A DNA stretch of 5,720 nt, taken from positions 1 to 5,720 of the forward strand of contig JAAZED010000006.1 in assembly GCA_012512465.1 (NCBI GenBank). Direction: 5' to 3'. The stretch comes from Oxalobacter sp. (GTDB lineage Bacteria; Pseudomonadota; Gammaproteobacteria; Burkholderiales; Burkholderiaceae_D). The notes below the pieces were generated by a model. It was not told the origin of the DNA, did not search any database, and saw only the letters and a program-made list of their open reading frames with translations. Within the stretch, counting starts at the first letter, position 1. Each line of letters starts with the position of its first letter. Positions 1 to 5,720 of the stretch are shown here, piece after piece. Position numbers and translations under genes: made by a program.

Positions 1-1
1 C

Positions 2-2665
2 GACAATACCCGCGTTGATATGAAGCAATCGACTGTCGCTGTTAGCCAGATCCGTTCTACCGGCGGGTCTTTTGATGTGCTGATGGAAAACCATCCGCCC
101 AGGGTACCTGTTGCCAGCAGCAGTGGAAAAGAAGCGGGCACGCCATTCAGTATCAAGGTCGGCAAGGTGGATATTGCCAACTGGTTAGGCAAGGTGAAAA
201 ACAGTAACCGGTACGATCCTTTTGAAATGCCGTTTTCCGCCACCCTGACCAAGCTGGGTGTCACTGTAGATAATACCGATATCAGTCTCAAAGACCAGAC
301 AATTTCAGTTGCCAGTGTCAGTTCCAAAGGGGGTAATGCGGACGTTGAACTGGATCCCTACAAAAAACCAACCAATGTGGGTAAACGTGCTGCTGCCCGT
401 GCGGCTTTGTTGGCTTCCATCATCGAGGCGAAAAAAGCACAGCAGGCAGACGGATTTGCCATCAGTGTGGGCAAGGTCGCTGTCAGCGACTGGTCGGCCC
501 GCATGAAGAACAAAAATACGACAGATCGTGCCGGACTGCCGATTTCAGGGCGTGCCCAGAAGGTTGACCTGTCTGTGGCCAATGTGAAGCTCGATACGAA
601 AAAGCGTGATATCAGTATCGGTGAGATTGCCTCAAAGGGGGGCGTCCTGATGGGACAGCTCGAAAAACACGAAAAAGTGGAGGCGAAAAAAGCGGCTGAA
701 GGGGCCAAAGCCGTGGTTATGCCCTCAGAAGACCCCTATACCATGAGCATTGGCAAGCTGGCGATTACGGGCTGGTCTGTCAAGGGACGTAATATCAACC
801 TCAAAAACCCGCTGGGCGGGGCGATTACGGATCTGTCGGTTACCGGCCAGGACATCTCTTCCTCACCGGGAAAATCCAGCCAGTTTTCTGTGCGTGCCAC
901 GGTCGACAAGACCGGAAAGTTTTCCGCGGATGGCAAGGTGGGACTTTCACCACTGAATGTGAACCTGGCGCTGGACATGAAGGATCTGAGTATTGTTGCC
1001 ATCCAGCCGTATATTGAGGATTACGTCAACCTGACCATGAACCGGGCCAATCTTTCGCTTACCGGTACCCTGGCGCTGAAAGAAAACAAGGACGGTGCTC
1101 TGGAAGGCGGGTACCGGGGGGATATTTCCCTCGCGAAGCTGCGAACCGTTGACCAGGTCAACAAGGATTCCTTCATCCGGTGGAATCTGCTTGCACTGAA
1201 GGATGTGGAGGCAAAACTCATGCCACTGTCCGTCCATATCAAGGAAGCAGAGCTGAATAATTTCTTTGCCCGTGTCATTCTGAATGCCGATGGGCGCCTG
1301 AATCTGCGTAACATCATGCGAAGCGACGCCGGCGGCCAGATAAGCCTGACAGAGACGGATAAGGAGCTTGATGCGCTGGCGGATACGGAGGACGTCCGGG
1401 AAAGCACAGTAAAAGACAAGGGCAATGTGACGGTCGGTAAGGTCAGGCCCGATGCGGATGGCACGGATGTCAATCCGCCGGTTGTTCTTGTCGAGAAGCT
1501 GACACTGAAAAAAGGGCGGGTGCGCTTCACGGACAACTTCATCAAACCGAATTACACCGCCAATATCTCGGAAATGGAAGGGACAGTCACGGGGCTTTCC
1601 TCTGATCCGGATGCCTCGGCCAAGCTGGATATCCGCGGACAGGTCAACAGGGCGCCACTGGTCGTGGCTGGCACGATCAGCCCGCTGAAGGAAAATCTCA
1701 CACTGGATGTCAAAGCCCAGGTGCGGGGCATGGAACTCGCGCAGTTCAGTTCCTATACGACAAAGTACATCGGTTATGGCATTGACAAGGGCAAGCTTTC
1801 TTTTGATGTGGAATACAAGCTGGAAGAGGGGGTCCTGATCGCACAAAACCGGTTGATCCTGGAGCAACTCACGTTTGGTGAAAAAGCACCGGGAGAGCCG
1901 GTAACCAGCCTGCCGGTTGAACTGGCCGTCTCACTGTTGAAAGACAGTAACGGGGTTATTGATATCAATCTGCCGATTGGCGGTTCGCTGGATGATCCGA
2001 ATTTTTCCATTGGCGGCATTCTTGCCAAGGTTTTCCTCTCTTCGTTAAAGCGTGTCATCCTGGCGCCATTTGCTTTCCTCTCCATCAAGTTTGGCGGCGG
2101 GGCCGAGCTGGCCTGGATGGAATTTGCGCCGGGCAGCTTTGTGATTCCGGAAAAAGAAATGCCCAAGCTGGAAGCGCTGGCCAAGGCATTTGCCGAGCGT
2201 CCTGAACTCAAGCTCGATATCACCGGGCGTTATGATCCTGCGGCGGATCGTGCCGGTCTTGCCAAAGCGGCGATTGACCGCAAGGTGCGGATGTTGAAGC
2301 GCAAGGATCTCCAGGAAAAGGGTCAGACGGTCATGATGAACCAGTTGAAGGTTCAGGACAGCGAATACCCGGAACTCCTGGAGCGGGTATACAAGGATGA
2401 GGATATCAAGAAGCCGCGCAACTTTATCGGGATGCAGAAAAAGCTGTCGCTTCCCGAGATGGAAAAAGTGATGGTCGATGGCTATGAAGCCACCGAAGAA
2501 GAATTTCTGGCACTGGCCTACCAGCGCTCAGAGCGCGTCAAGGCATGGTTGGTTGAAAAGGGCAAGGTGGCCGACTCACGGATTTTCCTTTTAGCCAGCA
2601 AGGCCGGGGATTCCGGAGAGAACGGTGAAACCGCTGCGCGTGTGGATTTTGCCATTCAGCAATAG
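2..2665 (+). CDS. DUF748-family AsmA-like envelope protein, 5' truncated by the window edge
   Basis: The frame is open from base 2 to the TAG at 2663-2665, giving 887 visible codons. The ATG at 20 is internal: the codons before it continue the alignment with the downstream paralogue, whose matching point is near its residue 413, so about 400 N-terminal residues including the membrane anchor probably lie upstream. Residue numbers here count from the ATG at 20. Residues 43-296 hold three copies of a module beginning with an aromatic-x(3)-[IV]-G-K-[VL] motif and ending its first strand in Trp (W55, W158, W252). Residues 300-440 form a beta-rich body, 441-487 a polar linker, and 488-700 the DUF748 core with GRVRFTDNFIKP, MELAQFSSY, LPVELAVSLLKD, a GSLDDP turn and FGGG. 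Residues 701-881 look OmpA-like. The family belongs to the AsmA-like group, whose studied members move phospholipids between envelope membranes; that role here is inferred. The family call is firm and the precise function unknown. Confidence 0.93.
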   Translation, partial: DNTRVDMKQSTVAVSQIRSTGGSFDVLMENHPPRVPVASSSGKEAGTPFSIKVGKVDIANWLGKVKNSNRYDPFEMPFSATLTKLGVTVDNTDISLKDQTISVASVSSKGGNADVELDPYKKPTNVGKRAAARAALLASIIEAKKAQQADGFAISVGKVAVSDWSARMKNKNTTDRAGLPISGRAQKVDLSVANVKLDTKKRDISIGEIASKGGVLMGQLEKHEKVEAKKAAEGAKAVVMPSEDPYTMSIGKLAITGWSVKGRNINLKNPLGGAITDLSVTGQDISSSPGKSSQFSVRATVDKTGKFSADGKVGLSPLNVNLALDMKDLSIVAIQPYIEDYVNLTMNRANLSLTGTLALKENKDGALEGGYRGDISLAKLRTVDQVNKDSFIRWNLLALKDVEAKLMPLSVHIKEAELNNFFARVILNADGRLNLRNIMRSDAGGQISLTETDKELDALADTEDVRESTVKDKGNVTVGKVRPDADGTDVNPPVVLVEKLTLKKGRVRFTDNFIKPNYTANISEMEGTVTGLSSDPDASAKLDIRGQVNRAPLVVAGTISPLKENLTLDVKAQVRGMELAQFSSYTTKYIGYGIDKGKLSFDVEYKLEEGVLIAQNRLILEQLTFGEKAPGEPVTSLPVELAVSLLKDSNGVIDINLPIGGSLDDPNFSIGGILAKVFLSSLKRVILAPFAFLSIKFGGGAELAWMEFAPGSFVIPEKEMPKLEALAKAFAERPELKLDITGRYDPAADRAGLAKAAIDRKVRMLKRKDLQEKGQTVMMNQLKVQDSEYPELLERVYKDEDIKKPRNFIGMQKKLSLPEMEKVMVDGYEATEEEFLALAYQRSERVKAWLVEKGKVADSRIFLLASKAGDSGENGETAARVDFAIQQ
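146..907 (+). repeat. Array of three ~100-residue protein modules within the first CDS
   Basis: Three in-frame modules begin at bases 146, 455 and 737 (residues 43, 146 and 240), with spacings of 103 and 94 residues. Their opening strands read FSIKVGKVDIANW, FAISVGKVAVSDW and YTMSIGKLAITGW. The first two continue through a strand pair ending in a Ser-Lys-Gly-Gly turn (SSKGGNADVELD and ASKGGVLMGQLE); the third instead runs on into the conserved body. The left edge of the window (bases 2-95) carries the tail of a further unit with the similar STGGSFDVLMEN. Lys/Ala-rich linkers at residues 112-145 and 215-236 join the modules. The DNA of the copies has diverged strongly, so this is an old duplication. 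The downstream gene has one such module (FRVNIGSVDITNW at base 4128). Confidence 0.82.
1340..1480 (+). other. Polar interdomain linker in the first protein
   Basis: Residues 441-487 are rich in Asp, Glu, Lys and Thr and lack the alternating hydrophobic pattern of the flanking beta strands. They separate the gap-free paralogous block ending at RSDAGG from the core block beginning near GRVRF. The equivalent linker in the second protein is about 59 residues longer and of different composition. This is likely a flexible or disordered joint between two halves of the groove. Confidence 0.6.
2120..2662 (+). other. C-terminal region with an OmpA-like pattern, apparently interrupted
   Basis: Residues 701-881 follow the DUF748 FGGG segment. 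The first part (EFAPGSF, a helix LEALAKAFAERPEL, then LDITGRYD) matches the opening of an OmpA-like peptidoglycan-binding domain, where a GHTD-type motif follows an acidic or hydrophobic strand. D739 takes the place of the conserved Asp, and R754 lies 15 residues later, the spacing I recall for the Asp/Arg pair that contacts diaminopimelate in OmpA. The last part (residues 831-881, with YQRSERVKAWLVEKG, then SRIFLL and ARVDFAI) resembles the closing helix and strands of the same fold, including a second candidate Arg at 836. Between them lie about 75 charged residues not expected in a standard OmpA domain. The resemblance is by eye only. Confidence 0.45.
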
Positions 2666-2679
2666 ACACAGCGTGTCCT

Positions 2680-2709
2680 TGCGTTTTATCATGAAAGCTG
2701 CAAAACGCA
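2680..2709. other. 8-bp inverted repeat with 14-nt loop, possible mRNA hairpin
   Basis: TGCGTTTT at 2680-2687 pairs perfectly with AAAACGCA at 2702-2709 across a 14-base loop, starting 15 bases after the stop codon of the first gene. The stem is AT-rich at its inner half and is followed by GTTATCCC rather than a T-tract on either strand, so it is not a typical intrinsic terminator. It could be a processing or stability hairpin between the two cistrons, or chance. Confidence 0.35.
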
Positions 2710-2749
2710 GTTATCCCGGCTGCAGCACTTGTTACGATCCGACCACCAT

Positions 2750-2753
2750 GGAG
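2750..2753 (+). promoter_or_regulatory. Ribosome-binding site of the second DUF748 gene
   Basis: GGAG at 2750-2753 sits six bases before the ATG at 2760. It supports this start, because the next in-frame Met codons lie downstream of the membrane anchor and starting there would remove it. An in-frame ATG at 2748 is closed at once by the TGA at 2757-2759, which abuts the true ATG. Confidence 0.8.
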
Positions 2754-2759
2754 TGCTGA

Positions 2760-5720
2760 ATGCGAAAACCCGATATTGCCCAACTGAAATCACTGTTTTC
2801 ACGGTATCGCCGAAAACTCATTATCAGCGTATCGGTGCTGTTTTTCATTCTGTTTGTCAGTGGCCTGTCGGGTTATATTTTCCTGCCGGGGTTCATCAAG
2901 TCCAAAGCCCAGCAGGCGGTAGCTGAACAGCTTCACCGCAAGCTGACAATCGAAGATATCAGTTTCAACCCGTTTTCCCTTTCGGTTACCTTGACGGGCG
3001 TGACGTTAAGCGAACGGGACAGTGAGGAAATCTTCGTCTCCTTTGACAGGCTGTACGTCAATGTTTCCACTTTTTCCGCTTTCACCTTTTCTCCCATCAT
3101 CCGGGAAGTCGCGCTGGAAAACCCTTATATCCATCTTTCCCGCACGCAGCATAACCAGTACAACATCAGCGATATCATCGACATGGTGATGAAGCCGGAT
3201 GAGGAGAAAAAGGAGCCGCTGTCTTATTCGGTCAACAATATCCAGGTGGATGGCGGAAAAATCATCTTTGATGACCACCCGATGAAAGCACAGCATCGGG
3301 TGGAGGAAATCAAGATCCGTATACCTTATATTTCGTCCAGCCCTTCACGGGTTGAAACGTTTATTGAGCCGCATCTCTCTGCGCTGGTCAACGGCACAAA
3401 AATGGAGCTGTCCGGCAAGACCCGCCCCTTTGCAGAAGACCGGGAAACCATATTCAACATGGCGCTCAAGAATATCGAGTTGCCCAGGTACATGCAGTAC
3501 CTTCCCTACAAGCCGGCTTTTCATATGACGAAAGGCAATCTGAGTTTCGATTTGAACCTGCATTTTATCCAGTATGCCAGCAAGCCTTCTGGTCTGGATA
3601 TCAGCGGAACGGCGCAGATTGATTCCCTCATGCTGACAGATCTTGCCAGAAAACCCATGCTCGGCTTTAGCAAGCTGGCCATCAAGCTCGATAAAAATGC
3701 CATTTTTGCCAGCGATTACCATATCGCCCATATCGAGCTGGCCCACCCGGAAGTCTATGCGGTCAACAGTGCAGAAGGACATCTCAATTTACTGGATCTC
3801 GCGCCGAAAACGGAAAACGCCCTGCCGAAAAAAGCAGCAGCCGATGGCGAGGAAAAAGAAAAAGCCATGCCACTGAAGCTGGCGCTGAAACAATTTGTCC
3901 TTTCGGGGGGCAAGCTGAGCTATACCGATTACTCGGCAGGAAAGCCCTATAACGTTACCGCAAATGCCTTTAATCTGACCGTGGATGATGTGGGTGTAGA
4001 TATGGGGGAGAAGTCGGCCCATGTCAGCAAAATTGCCTCTGACAGCGCACAACTGGAAATGGCGCTGGAAAAAGTGCAGGGGCGCCGCCAGGCTTCTCCA
4101 GGAGGGAGCGGTTCGGGTTCGTCTGACTTCAGGGTGAATATCGGGAGTGTCGATATCACGAACTGGTCGGCTCACATGCAGAACAAAAACGGGAAGAAGC
4201 CGCTGGGTGCAAAAATTACGGGACTTGCCGCCAGTATCCAGGAAATTTCCACAGAGCCGGGCAATATCTCTACACTTGATATCACGGCTGACGTGGACAA
4301 GAAAGGGCATATTGCGGTGAACGGCCAGCTGGGTATCGCCCCGCTTTCTGCCGATCTTGCGGTTGACTTGAAACAGGTCAGTATTGTTGCCATCCAGCAG
4401 TATATTGACGAATACGTGAATCTGACCTTGCGCCAGGCAGATGTTTCGACCAAGGGACACCTGACACTTGCCACCGGAAAAGGCGGCGCGCTCAAGGGGG
4501 AATACAAGGGAGATGTGAGTGTTGCCAACCTGATGACAACCGACCAGATAAAGGGTGACCAGTTTGTCCGCTGGAAAGACCTGTCACTCAAACAGCTGCA
4601 TGTGCAGCTTTCTCCCTTTTCACTGACAGCCCGACGGGCTGACCTGGACAGTTTTTTTGCCCGGCTGATACTGAGTTCGGAAGGCCGCCTGAATCTGCAG
4701 GATATCCTGCGAAGCGAAGCCGGCGGCAAAAAGAGCCTGACAGACAGCGATGAGCATCACGAGGCACCGGTAACAGAAGATGTTGCATCAGCGCCCTCTT
4801 CGGCGCAGCCGGCTGACGGCGCGGAAAAACCCCTGCAGGTGGCATCTGTTTCACAGGCCCTGCAGCAGGCAGAAGCGTCGCAGGTCGGTCAGGGTTCGCC
4901 GCCGGCAGATGCTTCACAGCAGGAAAAGGCTGCCGGGGAAGAAAAAGTCGCAGCACCCGCAACGGCAATTGAAACAACGGTGGATATGGAGATCAATGAA
5001 GTTGTCTCCCGCCCGGTCGCTGCTGTCAAGACAGCCGGTACGATGCCGCCCATCCGGATTGACCGCTTCCAGATGACAAACGGCCGTGTGCGTTTTACCG
5101 ACAATTTTATCAAACCGCACTATACCGCCAACATGGACAGGGTTCGCGGTGTGATTACGCGTATATCCAGCGCAAGCAATGCCATTGCCATTGTCGACCT
5201 GAGAGGGCAGGTCAACCGGGCACCGCTCACGGTTACCGGTAGCCTGAACCCCTTCAATCCCGCCTTGTCACTGGAGCTGGAAGGGCATGTGAAAGGCATG
5301 GAGCTTGCGCAGTTCAGCTCGTATTCAACGAAGTACGTGGGCTACGGGATTGAAAAGGGCAAGCTGTCCTTTGATGTGACATACAAGGTGGAAAACGGGG
5401 AGCTCAGTGCGGAAAACCGCCTGGTGCTGGACCAATTGACCTTTGGCGAGAAAACCGAAGCCAAGCCTGTTATCAGCCTGCCGATACAGTTTGCTGTCAA
5501 TCTGTTGAAAGATGGCGATGGTGTCATTGATATCAGCCTGCCGGTATCCGGCTCACTTAACGACCCGGAGTTTTCTGTTGGCGGCATCGTGTTCCGGGTG
5601 ATCGTCAATCTGATCAAGAAAGCGGTTACCGCGCCATTTTCTTTGCTGGCAGCGGCTTTTGGCGGTGGAGAGGAGCTTTCCTTCCTGGAATTTGACCCGG
5701 GAAAATCCGATGTCACCGAC
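2760..5720 (+). CDS. DUF748-family AsmA-like inner-membrane-anchored protein, 3' truncated by the window edge
   Basis: The frame is open for 987 codons from the ATG at 2760 to the last base with no stop. By comparison with the upstream paralogue about 175-180 residues are missing, giving an expected length near 1165. Residues 1-19 are basic (RYRRK at 15-19), and residues 20-42 form one membrane segment, so the bulk should lie in the periplasm. The N-terminal AsmA-like part (about 43-350) includes KLTIEDISFNPFSLSVTLTG and an ENPYIHLSR strand. Further parts are a charged linker (350-371), a beta block (372-440), a Gly/Ser linker (441-456), the single Trp module (457-511), a body (512-660), a long Ala/Gln/Glu/Pro linker (661-760) and the DUF748 core (765-976) with GRVRFTDNFIKP, MELAQFSSY, LPIQFAVNLLKD, GSLNDPEFSVGG and FGGGEELSFLEF. 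It follows the first gene by 94 bp and is probably co-transcribed. A role in lipid transfer or outer-membrane upkeep is inferred from AsmA-like relatives only. Confidence 0.93.
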   Translation, partial: MRKPDIAQLKSLFSRYRRKLIISVSVLFFILFVSGLSGYIFLPGFIKSKAQQAVAEQLHRKLTIEDISFNPFSLSVTLTGVTLSERDSEEIFVSFDRLYVNVSTFSAFTFSPIIREVALENPYIHLSRTQHNQYNISDIIDMVMKPDEEKKEPLSYSVNNIQVDGGKIIFDDHPMKAQHRVEEIKIRIPYISSSPSRVETFIEPHLSALVNGTKMELSGKTRPFAEDRETIFNMALKNIELPRYMQYLPYKPAFHMTKGNLSFDLNLHFIQYASKPSGLDISGTAQIDSLMLTDLARKPMLGFSKLAIKLDKNAIFASDYHIAHIELAHPEVYAVNSAEGHLNLLDLAPKTENALPKKAAADGEEKEKAMPLKLALKQFVLSGGKLSYTDYSAGKPYNVTANAFNLTVDDVGVDMGEKSAHVSKIASDSAQLEMALEKVQGRRQASPGGSGSGSSDFRVNIGSVDITNWSAHMQNKNGKKPLGAKITGLAASIQEISTEPGNISTLDITADVDKKGHIAVNGQLGIAPLSADLAVDLKQVSIVAIQQYIDEYVNLTLRQADVSTKGHLTLATGKGGALKGEYKGDVSVANLMTTDQIKGDQFVRWKDLSLKQLHVQLSPFSLTARRADLDSFFARLILSSEGRLNLQDILRSEAGGKKSLTDSDEHHEAPVTEDVASAPSSAQPADGAEKPLQVASVSQALQQAEASQVGQGSPPADASQQEKAAGEEKVAAPATAIETTVDMEINEVVSRPVAAVKTAGTMPPIRIDRFQMTNGRVRFTDNFIKPHYTANMDRVRGVITRISSASNAIAIVDLRGQVNRAPLTVTGSLNPFNPALSLELEGHVKGMELAQFSSYSTKYVGYGIEKGKLSFDVTYKVENGELSAENRLVLDQLTFGEKTEAKPVISLPIQFAVNLLKDGDGVIDISLPVSGSLNDPEFSVGGIVFRVIVNLIKKAVTAPFSLLAAAFGGGEELSFLEFDPGKSDVTD
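2817..2885 (+). other. N-terminal transmembrane anchor of the second protein
   Basis: Residues 20-42 are almost entirely hydrophobic (LIISVSVLFFILFVSG and following residues) and directly follow the basic stretch RYRRK, which predicts an N-in orientation by the positive-inside rule. There is no lipobox Cys and no obvious signal-peptidase site, so the segment should remain as an anchor, as is usual for AsmA-like proteins. Confidence 0.85.
4740..5039 (+). other. Long low-complexity linker in the second protein
   Basis: Residues 661-760 are dominated by Ala, Gln, Glu, Ser, Pro and Val, with runs such as QALQQAEASQVGQG and lacking the beta pattern on both sides. The linker sits between RSEAGG and the GRVRF core block, exactly where the paralogue has its shorter, differently composed linker. 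The frame stays open and in phase across it, so it is not a frameshift artefact. It is probably disordered. Confidence 0.7.
5298..5387 (+). repeat. Most conserved block shared by the two paralogues (partner at 1730-1819)
   Basis: Bases 5298-5387 encode residues 847-876 of the second protein and match bases 1730-1819, residues 571-600 of the first. By hand count 26 of 30 residues are identical, beginning MELAQFSSY and ending with GKLSFDV-x-YK. The DNA differs mainly at third codon positions, so the conservation is at protein level. This is a signature stretch of the DUF748 core and anchors the alignment of the two genes. Confidence 0.85.

Larger units (their letters stand above)
2666..2759 (+). 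other. 94-bp intergenic gap between the tandem genes
   Basis: This is the only stretch outside the two large genes. It holds one inverted repeat (2680-2709), the small palindrome GCTGCAGC at 2719-2726, and the ribosome-binding site of the second gene. I see no convincing -10/-35 promoter pair and no stem followed by a T-run. The genes are therefore most simply read as one transcription unit, though a weak or activator-dependent promoter cannot be excluded. Confidence 0.6.

Noticed and set aside
20..22. ATG at 20 as the true start of the first gene
   Set aside because: The frame is open to the window edge, the codons before it align with the paralogue, no ribosome-binding site precedes it, and a start here would give a protein with no membrane anchor or signal sequence.
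947..1867. Long minus-strand open frame (306 codons) opposite the first gene
   Set aside because: It lies wholly inside a strongly conserved DUF748 coding region on the other strand, has no ribosome-binding context or recognisable domain, and its composition (rich in His, Arg, Gln) is typical of an antisense shadow.
2680..2720. Intrinsic terminator between the genes
   Set aside because: The only good stem has an AT-rich inner half, a 14-base loop and no T-run after it on either strand.
2748..2759. Three-codon upstream frame (Met-Glu-Cys-stop) abutting the ATG at 2760
   Set aside because: It overlaps the GGAG site itself and is too short to carry meaning; it is most likely chance, although a translational-coupling role cannot be strictly ruled out.
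2729..2926. Small + strand open frame overlapping the start of the second gene
   Set aside because: It runs out of frame across the ribosome-binding site and membrane anchor of the second gene and has no supporting features.
3789..4460. Minus-strand open frame of 223 codons opposite the second gene
   Set aside because: It is antisense to the Trp module and flanking body, which align with the paralogue on the + strand. It shows no domain or start signal of its own.
4780..5076. Arg-rich + strand open frame inside the linker of the second gene, suggesting a possible frameshift
   Set aside because: The main frame stays open through the linker and realigns with the paralogue at GRVRFTDNF, so the other frame is a composition artefact of the low-complexity DNA.

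Overview
The window holds two large genes in tandem on the + strand and almost nothing else. Both encode AsmA-like proteins of the DUF748 family: long, beta-rich envelope proteins anchored at the N-terminus in the inner membrane. The first gene enters already open at the left edge, so its N-terminus is missing, and ends at a TAG at 2663-2665. The second starts at an ATG at 2760 behind a clear GGAG ribosome-binding site, and stays open for 987 codons to the last base, so its C-terminus is missing. A 94-bp gap separates them. No RNA genes, mobile elements or CRISPR repeats were seen.

The family and the single inner-membrane anchor point to a Gram-negative bacterium. The moderate GC content and the DUF748 sequence style suggest a proteobacterium, perhaps a betaproteobacterium; this is a guess from style, not from a marker gene.

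The two proteins are diverged paralogues. From residue 240 of the first protein (numbering from the ATG at 20) they align without a gap for about 200 residues, then after a linker of different length without a gap for about another 205. Length differs in two places. The linker is about 59 residues longer in the second protein. The first protein carries at least two extra copies of a roughly 100-residue module that occurs once in the second. The first gene also shows the complete C-terminus, which resembles an OmpA-like peptidoglycan-binding domain interrupted by an insertion. The matching end of the second gene lies beyond the window.

Members of the wider AsmA-like group (TamB, YhdP, YdbH in Escherichia coli) act in phospholipid movement between inner and outer membrane through a long hydrophobic groove. 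By analogy, these tandem genes may encode two envelope-spanning bridges of different length. That is inference; the window contains no partner gene that would confirm it.
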